A stretch of 5,793 nucleotides of DNA from an uncultured Clostridia bacterium (GCA_944389715.1 CALXNI010000063.1:1-5793); one strand, 5' to 3'; positions 1 through 5,682 are shown, counted from the first letter of the stretch. Numbers and translations: made by a program. The notes: a model not told the origin generated them from the sequence alone.

Positions 1-51
1 GTATTATTATAATAGATTAAAAATTATTTAATTAAATTAATTACTAAACAA

Positions 52-79
52 ATTATATTATACCAAGCTCCAGAATCAA
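52..79 (-). promoter_or_regulatory. Candidate sigma-A-type promoter reading leftward
   Basis: On the minus strand a TTGATT (74-79) is followed after 16 bases by TATAAT (52-57). A second TATAAT at 57-62 overlaps it. If real, it would start transcription near position 45 and drive a gene beyond the left edge. In DNA this AT-rich such matches also arise by chance, so the call is tentative. Confidence 0.35.
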
Positions 80-121
80 TTTTAATAAGTACCTAAAAAT
101 CAAGTACTTTAATAAATATGT

Positions 122-177
122 AAAAACGCTAAAAAATACGACGCACGAGAATCGATTTTAAGGCGTTTTTATTTTTT
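122..177 (+). terminator. Candidate intrinsic terminator, possibly bidirectional
   Basis: AAAAACGC (122-129) pairs perfectly with GCGTTTTT (163-170). Weaker inner pairing is possible between 130-134 and 156-160 and between 139-141 and 152-154. The plus-strand 3' arm runs into a T-rich tract (166-177) with one A. The minus-strand arm also ends in Ts (126-122), so it could work in both directions. The long imperfect interior lowers confidence. Confidence 0.45.
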
Positions 178-221
178 AGACATATAGTTTGCTGTCTGTA
201 AAAATAGGCAAAATACTGAAA

Positions 222-272
222 TATAAGGTTTTTAGAAAATTTAAAGAAAAATAAAAATCTTATAATTTTTTT
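222..272 (+). terminator. Candidate AT-rich plus-strand intrinsic terminator
   Basis: A 13-bp stem joins 222-234 to 252-264, and seven Ts follow at 266-272. The single imperfect pair (228 with 258) is G.U on the plus strand but C.A on the minus strand, and only the plus strand has the T tract, so plus-strand use is favoured. Low GC in the stem makes it a weak terminator if it is one. Confidence 0.4.
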
Positions 273-414
273 GAATAAAAAACTGGTTACAATAATGAAA
301 AAAAATCCAACCAGGAAAAATCGAAAAATAATGAAGCATTAGAATTGGATTTAAGAGGATTTTATAAAGTAATAGTATAATTAATTGTTCTAATAAATAG
401 CTGAAATGCCTGAT

Positions 415-485
415 ATAAGGCTTGTGGCAAAATCGTGAGATTGGATCATATATATATGATTTTATATTTTGCCCCTATACCTTAT
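415..485. other. Nested inverted repeat / possible structured RNA
   Basis: Three nested complementarities share one axis: ATAAGG (415-420) with CCTTAT (480-485), GGCAAAAT (426-433) with ATTTTGCC (466-473), and a perfect 16-bp palindrome at 445-460. Together they would make one long interrupted hairpin. The outermost pair overlaps by two bases with the next hairpin (484-511), so the two could compete. I recognise no RNA family. A remnant of a recombination site of a mobile element is an alternative, since such sites carry inverted core repeats, but no integrase gene is present here. Confidence 0.4.
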
Positions 486-530
486 TGCGCAAAACTTTGA
501 TTTTGTGCAATGTTATGCTTTTATTTTTTT
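484..530 (+). terminator. Candidate plus-strand hairpin followed by T-rich tract
   Basis: An 11-bp stem joins 484-494 to 501-511 across a 6-base loop. A T-rich stretch (519-530, interrupted once) starts about 7 bases beyond the stem. The one imperfect pair (489 with 506) is G.U on the plus strand. The gap before the T tract is longer than in a textbook terminator. It could end a plus-strand RNA that includes the 415-485 structure. Confidence 0.4.
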
Positions 531-555
531 CACTTCTCTCTGCTAATGCTTTACA

Positions 556-609
556 AAACAAACAAGCAAGATAGAAATAAATTTTATTTTTATCTTGTTT
601 GCTTTGTTT
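556..609 (-). terminator. Long hairpin directly after rho, probable terminator
   Basis: The stem begins 5 bases beyond the rho stop codon. Arms 556-580 and 584-609 can pair almost completely, with a bulge at 602. The minus-strand 3' arm is very T-rich, as expected for a rho transcript terminator. Two pairs (566/598 and 574/590) are G.U on the plus strand but mismatched C.A on the minus strand, so the hairpin folds slightly better in plus-strand RNA. It may therefore also stop transcription coming from the left. Confidence 0.6.
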
Positions 610-614
610 AAATT

Positions 615-1916
615 TTATTTTCTATTCTTAAAAAAATAATTCATTCTAGCTAGAAATTCTTCATTAGATTTTGTATTTAAAATTTGGTCTATCAATTGCT
701 CTGTCATTTCTTGAACAGACATATTTGCTATTGCTTTTCTTAATGCAAAAACAGTTTCTAGTTCCTCTTTAGATAAAAGTAATTCTTCTTTTCTGGTTCC
801 TGACTTATTTATATCTATAGCAGGGAAAATTCTTTTTTCTGATAATTTTCTATCTAAATGTACTTCCATGTTTCCTGTACCTTTGAATTCTTCAAATATT
901 ACATCATCCATTCTACTGCCAGTATCAACTAATGCAGATGCCAAGATAGTTAAACTTCCTGCATCCTCAGTATTTCTTGCTGCTCCAAAAAATCTTTTTG
1001 GTTTATGTAAAGCACTTGGGTCTAAACCTCCTGATAAAGTTCTTCCTGAACTAGGTATTACTAAATTATATGCCCTTGCTAGTCTTGTAATACTGTCTAA
1101 AAGAATAACTACATCTTTTTTTTGTTCAGTTAGCCTTTTTGCTCTTTCTAATACCATTTCAGCAACTTTTACATGGTGTTCTGGTAATTCATCAAAAGTT
1201 GAATATATTACTGTACCTTTTATAGAACGTTTCATATCTGTAACTTCTTCAGGCCTTTCATCAATTAAAAGTACAATTAATTCAACTTCTGGGTTGTTAG
1301 TTGTTATGCTATTTGCTATTTTTTTTAATATAGTAGTCTTTCCAGCTTTTGGTGGAGCAACAATCATTCCCCTTTGCCCCTTACCTATTGGTGATAATAA
1401 ATCCATTAATCTCATTGTATATTCTGTTGGAGAAGTTTCTAATTTTAATCTTTTATTTGGATATATAGGTGTTAAGTCATCAAAAGAGATCCTTTTCATT
1501 GCTTTTTCTGGATGTTCTCCATTTACTTCGCCCACATATATAAGTGCTGGGAATTTTTCTCCTTCTTTTGGAATTCTTTTTATTCCTTTTACCATGTCAC
1601 CAGTGTTTAAGTGAAATCTTTTTATTTGAACTGGAGATATGTATACATCTTTTGGCGTAGGTAGATAATTCTCTCCACGTAAAAATCCATAACCATCTGG
1701 AAGTACTTCTAATATGCCTTCTACGAATTCATCTCCCTCGTTTGTTAATTTGTATGTTCCATCTAAAGACTCAGACTTTTTTTCATTATTATGATTATTT
1801 TCATTTGTACTTAATAATGAAATAATCTCATCTTTTTTTAATTTAGACAAATTCTTTATACCTTTCTCTTTTGCTTTGTTTTTTAATTCTGAAAGACTTA
1901 AATCCTTAAGCTCCAT
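615..1916 (-). CDS. rho: Transcription termination factor Rho
   Basis: This encodes a 433-residue Rho, a hexameric RNA-dependent ATPase/helicase that binds nascent RNA in the cytoplasm and pulls it from RNA polymerase. Residues 1-36 form the Rho_N helical domain and 37-60 a polar Asn/Glu/Lys linker. The cold-shock-like RNA-binding domain runs from about 62 to 140 (DGYGFLR at 74-80). The ATPase core follows: Walker A APPKAGKT (187-194), LIDERPEEVTDM (217-228) with the catalytic Glu region, Walker B ILLD (271-274), Q-loop SSGRTLSGG (289-297), R-loop near TGSRMDD (332-338), and the arginine-finger segment SGTRKEE (372-378, Arg376 by direct count or one residue either side). All key motifs are intact and the length is usual. 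The ATG is preceded by a G-rich site (minus-strand complement of 1927-1934) at a rather long spacing of about 11 bases. divIC lies upstream, 128 bases away, with a hairpin between. No clear promoter is seen in that gap. Confidence 0.98.
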   Translation of the reverse strand: MELKDLSLSELKNKAKEKGIKNLSKLKKDEIISLLSTNENNHNNEKKSESLDGTYKLTNEGDEFVEGILEVLPDGYGFLRGENYLPTPKDVYISPVQIKRFHLNTGDMVKGIKRIPKEGEKFPALIYVGEVNGEHPEKAMKRISFDDLTPIYPNKRLKLETSPTEYTMRLMDLLSPIGKGQRGMIVAPPKAGKTTILKKIANSITTNNPEVELIVLLIDERPEEVTDMKRSIKGTVIYSTFDELPEHHVKVAEMVLERAKRLTEQKKDVVILLDSITRLARAYNLVIPSSGRTLSGGLDPSALHKPKRFFGAARNTEDAGSLTILASALVDTGSRMDDVIFEEFKGTGNMEVHLDRKLSEKRIFPAIDINKSGTRKEELLLSKEELETVFALRKAIANMSVQEMTEQLIDQILNTKSNEEFLARMNYFFKNRK

Positions 1917-2013
1917 ATTTATGATTACCCCCTTATTTAATTTTAATAGTAAAATTTATTGGAAATAAAAAAAGAATTTAAATAATTAGAACTAGTATTA
2001 GACATTATAAATT

Positions 2014-2040
2014 AGGTAGGTTATAAAATATAACCTGCCT
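2014..2040 (-). terminator. Hairpin directly after divIC, possible terminator
   Basis: Twelve-base arms (2014-2025 and 2029-2040) close on a 3-base loop, starting 4 bases past the divIC stop codon. The only imperfect pair (2017/2037) is G.U on the plus strand and C.A on the minus strand. No real T tract follows on the minus strand (AATTTATAATG), so it could be a weak terminator or a 3'-end stabiliser that lets some transcription run on into rho. Confidence 0.5.
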
Positions 2041-2044
2041 ATTA

Positions 2045-2329
2045 TTAATTATTTTTATCTATGTATACTCTTTCATTTGGTAAATACATATCTAGTTTTT
2101 CTCTTGCAACTTTTTCTATATATTCTTTAGAATCTATATTAGATTTAGTCTCATATAAAGATTCTTGGTAAGCTAGTTGTGAATTTAATTGTTCTAAATA
2201 ATAGTTTTGTGTATTTTTATAAGAGTTTAAAGTCTTCTGTTGTCCAATAAATATATAAAAAATATATGCTAAAATACCTAATATTAATATTTTTTTATAA
2301 ATTTTTTTCGCTTTTAATGTTTTTTTCAT
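2045..2329 (-). CDS. divIC: Septum formation initiator family protein (DivIC/FtsB type)
   Basis: A 94-residue bitopic membrane protein of the DivIC/FtsB family, which joins FtsL and DivIB/FtsQ in the divisome to control septal wall synthesis. It has a Lys-rich cytoplasmic start (1-13), one membrane helix (about 13-29), a Gln/Asn/Leu-rich coiled-coil stretch (about 30-66), and the family C-terminal motif with YIEKVAREKLDMYLPNERVY at 70-89. Length and order are typical. The ATG has a GGAGAT site about 9 bases upstream. It follows yabQ by 69 bases, matching the yabP-yabQ-divIC order of Bacillus. There, yabR and spoIIE come next, whereas here rho does. The function is firm for the family. DivIC versus FtsL-like naming rests on the neighbours. 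Confidence 0.9.
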   Translation of the reverse strand: MKKTLKAKKIYKKILILGILAYIFYIFIGQQKTLNSYKNTQNYYLEQLNSQLAYQESLYETKSNIDSKEYIEKVAREKLDMYLPNERVYIDKNN

Positions 2330-2398
2330 CTGTGTTTATCTCCAGTAACAAACAAAATATACTTTGTTATTTAATCTATATTATATATTTCAACAAAT

Positions 2399-2899
2399 TT
2401 ACGTGAAATCCTTCTTATATTCATTTTTTTTATTTTTATTATGTATATTTTTTAATTTTATTTTTAAATTTGACAACATATTACATCCTTTTTTCTTAAA
2501 ATTTATGACAATAAATGAAATTGGTTTGAATATAAATTTTTTTATAATACCAAGTACGCATTTAAATGGTATTATTATAATAAAATATATAATCTTTTTA
2601 ATAATATTAATTATAAATAAATTAATCTTTATAAAAATTTTACTAAATAAAAGTAGATAAATAGATATACCTATAAATATACCTATAAATATAAATCCTC
2701 TCAATTCGCCATTATTAAACTTAAATATAGAGTATAATATAATAAACCCTGTTATAATCCAAAATAATATATCTTGAATATATGTAATCAAGTCATTTGT
2801 TTTAAAAGATTTTCTTAATATTCTGAATATATCAAATAACATACCAATCAAGAAGCCATTTAATATAAAAATTACAAATAAATATGCTTGATTTTCCAA
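2399..2899 (-). CDS. yabQ: Spore cortex biosynthesis protein YabQ
   Basis: A 166-residue polytopic membrane protein of the YabQ family. In Bacillus it is needed for spore cortex formation and sits in the outer forespore membrane. Family hallmarks are the first membrane helix (about 5-22) running into LFDIFRILRK (21-30), a second helix (about 40-59), and NGELRGF (63-69) leading into a third helix (about 66-88). A further hydrophobic stretch covers about 93-112, then a basic tail to the end. The start codon is TTG. It is chosen because AAGGTG (minus-strand complement of 2905-2910) lies 5 bases upstream and because the family N-terminus begins here. The C-terminal half is extremely rich in Ile, Lys, Phe and Asn, reflecting AT-rich codons. 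yabP lies 28 bases upstream, so the two are probably co-transcribed. Confidence 0.9.
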   Translation of the reverse strand: MENQAYLFVIFILNGFLIGMLFDIFRILRKSFKTNDLITYIQDILFWIITGFIILYSIFKFNNGELRGFIFIGIFIGISIYLLLFSKIFIKINLFIINIIKKIIYFIIIIPFKCVLGIIKKFIFKPISFIVINFKKKGCNMLSNLKIKLKNIHNKNKKNEYKKDFT

Positions 2900-2904
2900 T
2901 TTAT

Positions 2905-2910
2905 CACCTT
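2905..2910 (-). promoter_or_regulatory. Ribosome binding site deciding the TTG start of yabQ
   Basis: The minus strand reads AAGGTG, then 5 bases, then TTG. No ATG in frame nearby has a comparable site, and starting here gives the full first membrane helix of the YabQ family. Confidence 0.7.
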
Positions 2911-2927
2911 AAACAAATTTATTTTTA

Positions 2928-3224
2928 TTATTTAAATATCTTTCCTAACAAAGATCCACCTTTTTTATCTAAATTCTTTTCAGAATATGATAAGTTACAT
3001 ATTTCCCCCTCTACCACAACCTCTGAAGTATCAATACTTAGTTTGTTTATTCTTAAATTATCACCTTTTACATTTAAAAGACCTAATTCAGTTTCTACGA
3101 TTACTACTTGATCATCAAAACTAAGAACATCTAAAACTCCTGATATACTTAGTTTTTCTCTGTTTTCTAAAACAAGATTCTGTATTACTGTGCTATTTAA
3201 ACTTCTTTTTTCTTCAATGTTCAT
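2928..3224 (-). CDS. yabP: Sporulation protein YabP
   Basis: A 98-residue protein of the YabP/YqfC family, which in Bacillus is required during sporulation and acts with YabQ in cortex/coat development. The core matches the family: SGVLDVLSFDDQVVIVETEL at 28-47, then GLLNVKGDNLRINKLSID at 48-65 and EVVVEGEICNLSY at 68-80. A Lys/Gly-rich tail follows. No signal peptide or membrane helix is seen. The ATG has AAAGGGG about 8 bases upstream (minus-strand complement of 3234-3240). It heads the yabP-yabQ-divIC cluster. The small S4-domain gene (yabO/hslR) often found just upstream is absent, with purH there instead. I could not fit a confident sigma-E promoter, though a sporulation promoter would be expected. 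Confidence 0.92.
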   Translation of the reverse strand: MNIEEKRSLNSTVIQNLVLENREKLSISGVLDVLSFDDQVVIVETELGLLNVKGDNLRINKLSIDTSEVVVEGEICNLSYSEKNLDKKGGSLLGKIFK

Positions 3225-3296
3225 AAATACTACCCCTTTCGTTATTTTTTAGGTACATAAATATATATATTCATGCCTTGTCTATTTTAGAACGAA

Positions 3297-3406
3297 AAAA
3301 TGTAATTTGTGTGAGGGAATTCTAGGGACTGTCCCATAAAATCACCAATTTATTGGGGATTTTGGGGACTGTCCTGAATTCACGGAAAATACACAAATTA
3401 CATTTT
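3297..3406. repeat. Inverted-repeat element (MITE/REP-like), about 110 bp
   Basis: Ends 3297-3312 and 3391-3406 are perfect 16-bp inverted repeats containing TGTAATTTGTGT. Inside them, GAATTC and the following about 25 bases on the left pair imperfectly with the matching stretch ending in GAATTC on the right, so nearly the whole element folds on itself. GGGACTGTCC occurs twice in direct orientation (3325-3334 and 3365-3374), each within a small palindrome. It is more GC-rich inside than its surroundings and has no coding capacity. GGGAC-GTCC palindromes of this kind resemble the REP-like repeats mobilised by IS200-type transposases, which is an inference. No target duplication is clear. Confidence 0.75.
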
Positions 3407-3436
3407 AAAAAGAGAGAATTTTTGAAAATTCTCTCC
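3407..3436 (-). terminator. Intrinsic terminator of purH
   Basis: On the minus strand a perfect 10-bp stem (GAGAGAATTT, 3435-3426, with 3421-3412) closes on a 4-base loop and is followed at once by Ts (3411-3407). It lies 25 bases beyond the purH stop. The inverted-repeat element starts exactly at the end of the T tract. Confidence 0.85.
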
Positions 3437-3461
3437 TCAAATATATATAATAATTTATTTA

Positions 3462-5009
3462 TTAATGTCTAAAATGTCTCATATTTGTAAATATCATTGC
3501 AATTCCATATTCGTTACATTTATCTATTGAATCTTGATCCCTTTTTGAACCACCTGGTTGAATGATAGCTGTAATTCCTGCCTCGTGTGCTGCTTCTACA
3601 CAGTCTGAGAATGGGAAGAAAGCATCAGAAGCAAGTACAGCACCTTTTGTTATTCCTTCTTCAATTAGTTCATCTGCATGCTCTATTGATTGTTTTGTTG
3701 CCCATATTCTATTTACTTGTCCTGGTCCTATTCCAATTGATTGCTTATTCTTTCCTAGTGCTATTCCGTTTGATTTTACATATTTAACTATTTTCCATGT
3801 AAATAACATATCTTCTAATTCTTTTTCTGTTGGTTTTCTATTTGTAACTACTTCATATCCGTCTAGCAATTCTGAATCTATGGTTTGTAGTATTATTCCT
3901 CCATTTACCTTCTTAATATCGTATGAACCCTTAGGCTGTTTTACAGTTATGCTTGGAAGTAAAAGTATTCTTAAATTTGGTTTAGTTTTTAATGCTTCTA
4001 GAGCTTTTTCTTCATATGAAGGAGCAACAATTACTTCTAAGAAAATTTCTTTCATTTCTTTTGCAATTTTTTCTGTTATTTCTCTATTGGAAACAACTAT
4101 TCCTCCAAAAATTGAAGTTTTATCTGCTTCAAACGCTTTTTTCCATGCTTTATATATATCAGAATCACTTCCTACTCCACAAGGATTTCCGTGTTTGCAT
4201 GCAACAACAGTTGGTTCATCAAATTCTTTTAATAATTCTAAAGCTCCATTTGTATCGTTTATGTTATTAAATGATAATTCTTTTCCGTTTAATTGTTTTG
4301 CTATTGTTAGAGAGCCCTCGCATTTTCCAATCTCCTTATATAGAGCACCAATTTGATGTGGGTTTTCTCCGTATCTCATTTCTTGAACTTTTTCGTAAGT
4401 TAGAGTTAATTCTTGAGGTAAGCTTTCATCTTTTCTTTCTTCTTTTAAATATTTACATATCATGGCATCATAACTTGCTGTATGTTCAAAAACTTTATTC
4501 ATTAGATAAAATTTAGTATCTAAAGAAACTTCTCCATTTTCTTTTAATTCTGATAGTACTTTTTCGTAGTCCATAGGGTCTGTTATAACTGTTACATCTT
4601 GATAGTTTTTGGCTGCGCTTCTAAGCATAGTAGGACCACCTATATCTATATTCTCAACAGCCTCTTCCCTCTTCACATTTTCTTTTAATATTGTTTGCTT
4701 GAATGGGTATAAATTTACTACCACAAAATCAATTGTATCTATATTTAGGTCCTCTAGCTGTTTCATATGGTTTGGATTGCTTCTCATTGCCAATATTCCA
4801 GCATGTACTTTTGGGTGAAGTGTTTTTACTCTTCCATCCAAGCATTCTGGAAAACCAGTTAGCTCAGATATTTCTATTGCATTTACTCCCTCTTCTTTTA
4901 ATTTTTTATAAGTACCACCAGTTGAAATTATTTCAATTCCCATTTTTTCTAATTCTTTTGCGAAATTAACTATTCCAGTTTTATCAGAAACACTAATTAA
5001 TGCTTTCAC
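3462..5009 (-). CDS. purH: Bifunctional AICAR transformylase / IMP cyclohydrolase
   Basis: A 515-residue PurH catalysing the last two steps of de novo purine synthesis in the cytoplasm: formylation of AICAR from 10-formyl-tetrahydrofolate, then ring closure to IMP. The N-terminal MGS-like cyclohydrolase domain (about 1-150) shows SDKTGI (8-13), STGGT (29-33), LDGRVKTLHPKVHAGIL (57-73), NLYPF (99-103) and DIGGPTMLRSAAKN (122-135). The transformylase domain shows RYGENPHQ (213-220 or so), LSFNNIND (245-252), the catalytic Lys-His in CKHGNPCGVG (271-280), SDAFFPFSD (461-469), QPGGSKRDQDSID (484-496) and the usual RHFRH end. Both domains look intact and the length is normal. The start is GTG with a perfect AAGGAGG 8 bases upstream. 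It stands alone, away from other pur genes, with its own promoter and terminator. No purine riboswitch is seen in the short leader. Confidence 0.98.
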   Translation of the reverse strand: MKALISVSDKTGIVNFAKELEKMGIEIISTGGTYKKLKEEGVNAIEISELTGFPECLDGRVKTLHPKVHAGILAMRSNPNHMKQLEDLNIDTIDFVVVNLYPFKQTILKENVKREEAVENIDIGGPTMLRSAAKNYQDVTVITDPMDYEKVLSELKENGEVSLDTKFYLMNKVFEHTASYDAMICKYLKEERKDESLPQELTLTYEKVQEMRYGENPHQIGALYKEIGKCEGSLTIAKQLNGKELSFNNINDTNGALELLKEFDEPTVVACKHGNPCGVGSDSDIYKAWKKAFEADKTSIFGGIVVSNREITEKIAKEMKEIFLEVIVAPSYEEKALEALKTKPNLRILLLPSITVKQPKGSYDIKKVNGGIILQTIDSELLDGYEVVTNRKPTEKELEDMLFTWKIVKYVKSNGIALGKNKQSIGIGPGQVNRIWATKQSIEHADELIEEGITKGAVLASDAFFPFSDCVEAAHEAGITAIIQPGGSKRDQDSIDKCNEYGIAMIFTNMRHFRH

Positions 5010-5017
5010 TTAATTTA

Positions 5018-5024
5018 CCTCCTT
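5018..5024 (-). promoter_or_regulatory. Ribosome binding site deciding the GTG start of purH
   Basis: The minus strand reads AAGGAGG, 8 bases, then GTG. The translated N-terminus (MKALISVSDKTG) is the standard PurH start, so the GTG is well supported. Confidence 0.85.
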
Positions 5025-5049
5025 CAAAATTCGTGAAGCAAATTTGAAT

Positions 5050-5070
5050 TATTAACTATTCATTATTCAC
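5050..5070 (-). repeat. Three degenerate 7-bp tandem units in the purH leader
   Basis: Read on the minus strand the units are GTGAATA, ATGAATA and GTTAATA. They lie in the predicted untranslated leader of purH between promoter and ribosome binding site. Similar AT-rich heptad runs are familiar in clostridial intergenic DNA. No function can be assigned. Confidence 0.5.
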
Positions 5071-5085
5071 TTTACTACTGAACAC

Positions 5086-5114
5086 ATTATATTACAAAAG
5101 AAAAGATAATACAA
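5086..5114 (-). promoter_or_regulatory. purH: Sigma-A-type promoter of purH
   Basis: On the minus strand TTGTAT (5114-5109) and a perfect TATAAT (5091-5086) are separated by 17 bases. Transcription would start near 5079 and give a leader of about 70 bases. The -35 box begins 2 bases past the toxin stop codon. No terminator lies between, so purH could also be read from the toxin-antitoxin promoter. Confidence 0.7.
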
Positions 5115-5116
5115 CA

Positions 5117-5398
5117 TTAATAGTCAATATAATTTTGTTTACAATTAATTATAGAATCTATAAAAATATTATCTTTTTCTATAAAATAAATTATTAAATA
5201 CTTTTTGTTAAATAAAATTTTTCTATATGAATTATTAGTTGAAAGTTTTGGGAACATATAAGAAAATAATAATAAAGATTGAATACTAGAATTAAAATCT
5301 TCAAAGAACTTTTTAGCAGCTGATTTACTATATTTCTGCTTATAATAATAGTAAAAATATAAGTCATCTTTTGCATTTTTAGAAATTAAAATTTTCAT
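5117..5398 (-). CDS. RelE/ParE-family type II toxin
   Basis: A 93-residue basic, Tyr/Lys-rich protein with the RelE/ParE pattern. It starts with a beta strand and ISKNAKDDLYFYYYYK (5-20), followed by a long helix with AAKKFFEDFNSSIQSL (27-42). The central strands hold YRKILFNKKYLIIYFI (58-73), and the end is DSIINCKQNYIDY (81-93), typical of small clostridial members. Such toxins either cleave mRNA on the ribosome (RelE) or poison DNA gyrase (ParE). The residues visible do not decide which. Its ATG lies 14 bases after the stop of a 50-residue upstream gene, the usual antitoxin position. No Shine-Dalgarno sequence is visible before the ATG, so translation may be coupled to the antitoxin. It appears complete. 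Confidence 0.82.
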   Translation of the reverse strand: MKILISKNAKDDLYFYYYYKQKYSKSAAKKFFEDFNSSIQSLLLFSYMFPKLSTNNSYRKILFNKKYLIIYFIEKDNIFIDSIINCKQNYIDY

Positions 5399-5412
5399 TA
5401 TTGTTTAGATAT

Positions 5413-5565
5413 TTATTCTATAAACTTTTTCATATCAAATAAAACTTCTTCTATAGGAGTGCCCATATCTCCGTTTAGTCTTTCTTCTTTTGCACAATTT
5501 ATGTCATAATTTATTTTTTGAATTATAGTATTGTTTAATATGTTAGTTTTAGATTTAAAATTCAT
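5413..5565 (-). CDS. Probable short antitoxin partner of the RelE/ParE toxin
   Basis: A 50-residue ORF begins MNFKSKTNILNNTIIQKINY and ends in TPIEEVLFDMKKFIE. The second half (CAKEERLNGDMG, then the PIEEVL helix) resembles the toxin-wrapping C-terminus of RelB/ParD/Phd-type antitoxins, where a helix of acidic and hydrophobic residues follows a small-residue turn. The ATG has GGAGGTG 6 bases upstream (complement of 5572-5578) and a promoter before that, so it is very likely translated. Being upstream of the toxin by 14 bases fits a TA operon. No ribbon-helix-helix or other DNA-binding domain is obvious in the N-terminal 25 residues, and the protein is shorter than most antitoxins. Assignment rests mainly on position and the C-terminal pattern. 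Confidence 0.72.
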   Translation of the reverse strand: MNFKSKTNILNNTIIQKINYDINCAKEERLNGDMGTPIEEVLFDMKKFIE

Positions 5566-5601
5566 CCTTTTCACCTCCGTTTTTTTATTTATTCCCCCAT
5601 T

Positions 5602-5616
5602 TAATTAGCCTAATTA
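5602..5616. promoter_or_regulatory. Operator-like palindrome over the TA promoter
   Basis: TAATTAG (5602-5608) and CTAATTA (5610-5616) form a perfect 7-bp inverted repeat around one base. It overlaps the -10 box (5613-5618) and the expected start site. This is where TA antitoxins or toxin-antitoxin complexes commonly bind to repress their own operon. The role is inferred from position. Confidence 0.45.
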
Positions 5617-5641
5617 TATATTAATATTAGATATAAATCAA
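5613..5641 (-). promoter_or_regulatory. Sigma-A-type promoter of the toxin-antitoxin operon
   Basis: On the minus strand TTGATT (5641-5636) and a perfect TATAAT (5618-5613) are spaced by exactly 17 bases. The start site would fall near 5606, giving a leader of about 40 bases before the antitoxin ATG and its GGAGGTG site. Confidence 0.72.
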
Positions 5642-5682
5642 GAATAAATGTTCGACACTATATGACAAATTGTAATTTGTTG

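Larger units (their letters stand above)
1..614. other. Gene-free interval downstream of rho with several hairpins
   Basis: No open reading frame here has both a plausible start and family features, and stop codons are dense in all frames near the left edge. What the interval holds is a series of inverted repeats (122-170, 222-264, 284-315, 415-485, 484-511 and 556-609) and a candidate leftward promoter (52-79). I did not recognise tRNA, 5S, 6S, tmRNA, SRP RNA, RNase P or any riboswitch class. In many Firmicutes rpmE follows rho, but no L31 gene is seen here. A non-coding RNA or decayed element is possible but unproven. Confidence 0.6.

Noticed and set aside
294..341. Short ATG reading frame of 15 codons, and an overlapping frame without ATG ending at 379
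   Set aside because: Neither has a ribosome binding site, and one lacks a start codon. The Asn/Lys-rich translation is what AT-rich DNA gives by chance.
868..1614. Long plus-strand reading frame opposite rho
   Set aside because: It is antisense to the conserved Rho ATPase core, with no family resemblance and no ribosome binding site noted.
2364..2660. Hydrophobic plus-strand reading frame opposite yabQ
   Set aside because: Its hydrophobicity is a by-product of reading the AT-rich Ile/Lys/Phe codons of yabQ backwards.
3225..3296. Sigma-E or sigma-A promoter for yabP
   Set aside because: TAGACA-like and TATATT-like boxes are present but with a 13-base spacing, and no good sigma-E CATA-type -10 was found. 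I do not call a promoter.
3297..3406. CRISPR-type repeat array
   Set aside because: There are only two 10-bp direct copies, and the structure is an inverted-repeat element rather than regular repeats with spacers.
3562..4356. Long plus-strand reading frame opposite purH
   Set aside because: It is complementary to the conserved transformylase domain of PurH and has Ser/Pro/Phe-rich antisense composition.
5009..5080. Possible purine riboswitch in the purH leader
   Set aside because: The leader is only about 70 bases, AT-rich and made largely of heptads, with none of the conserved aptamer segments.
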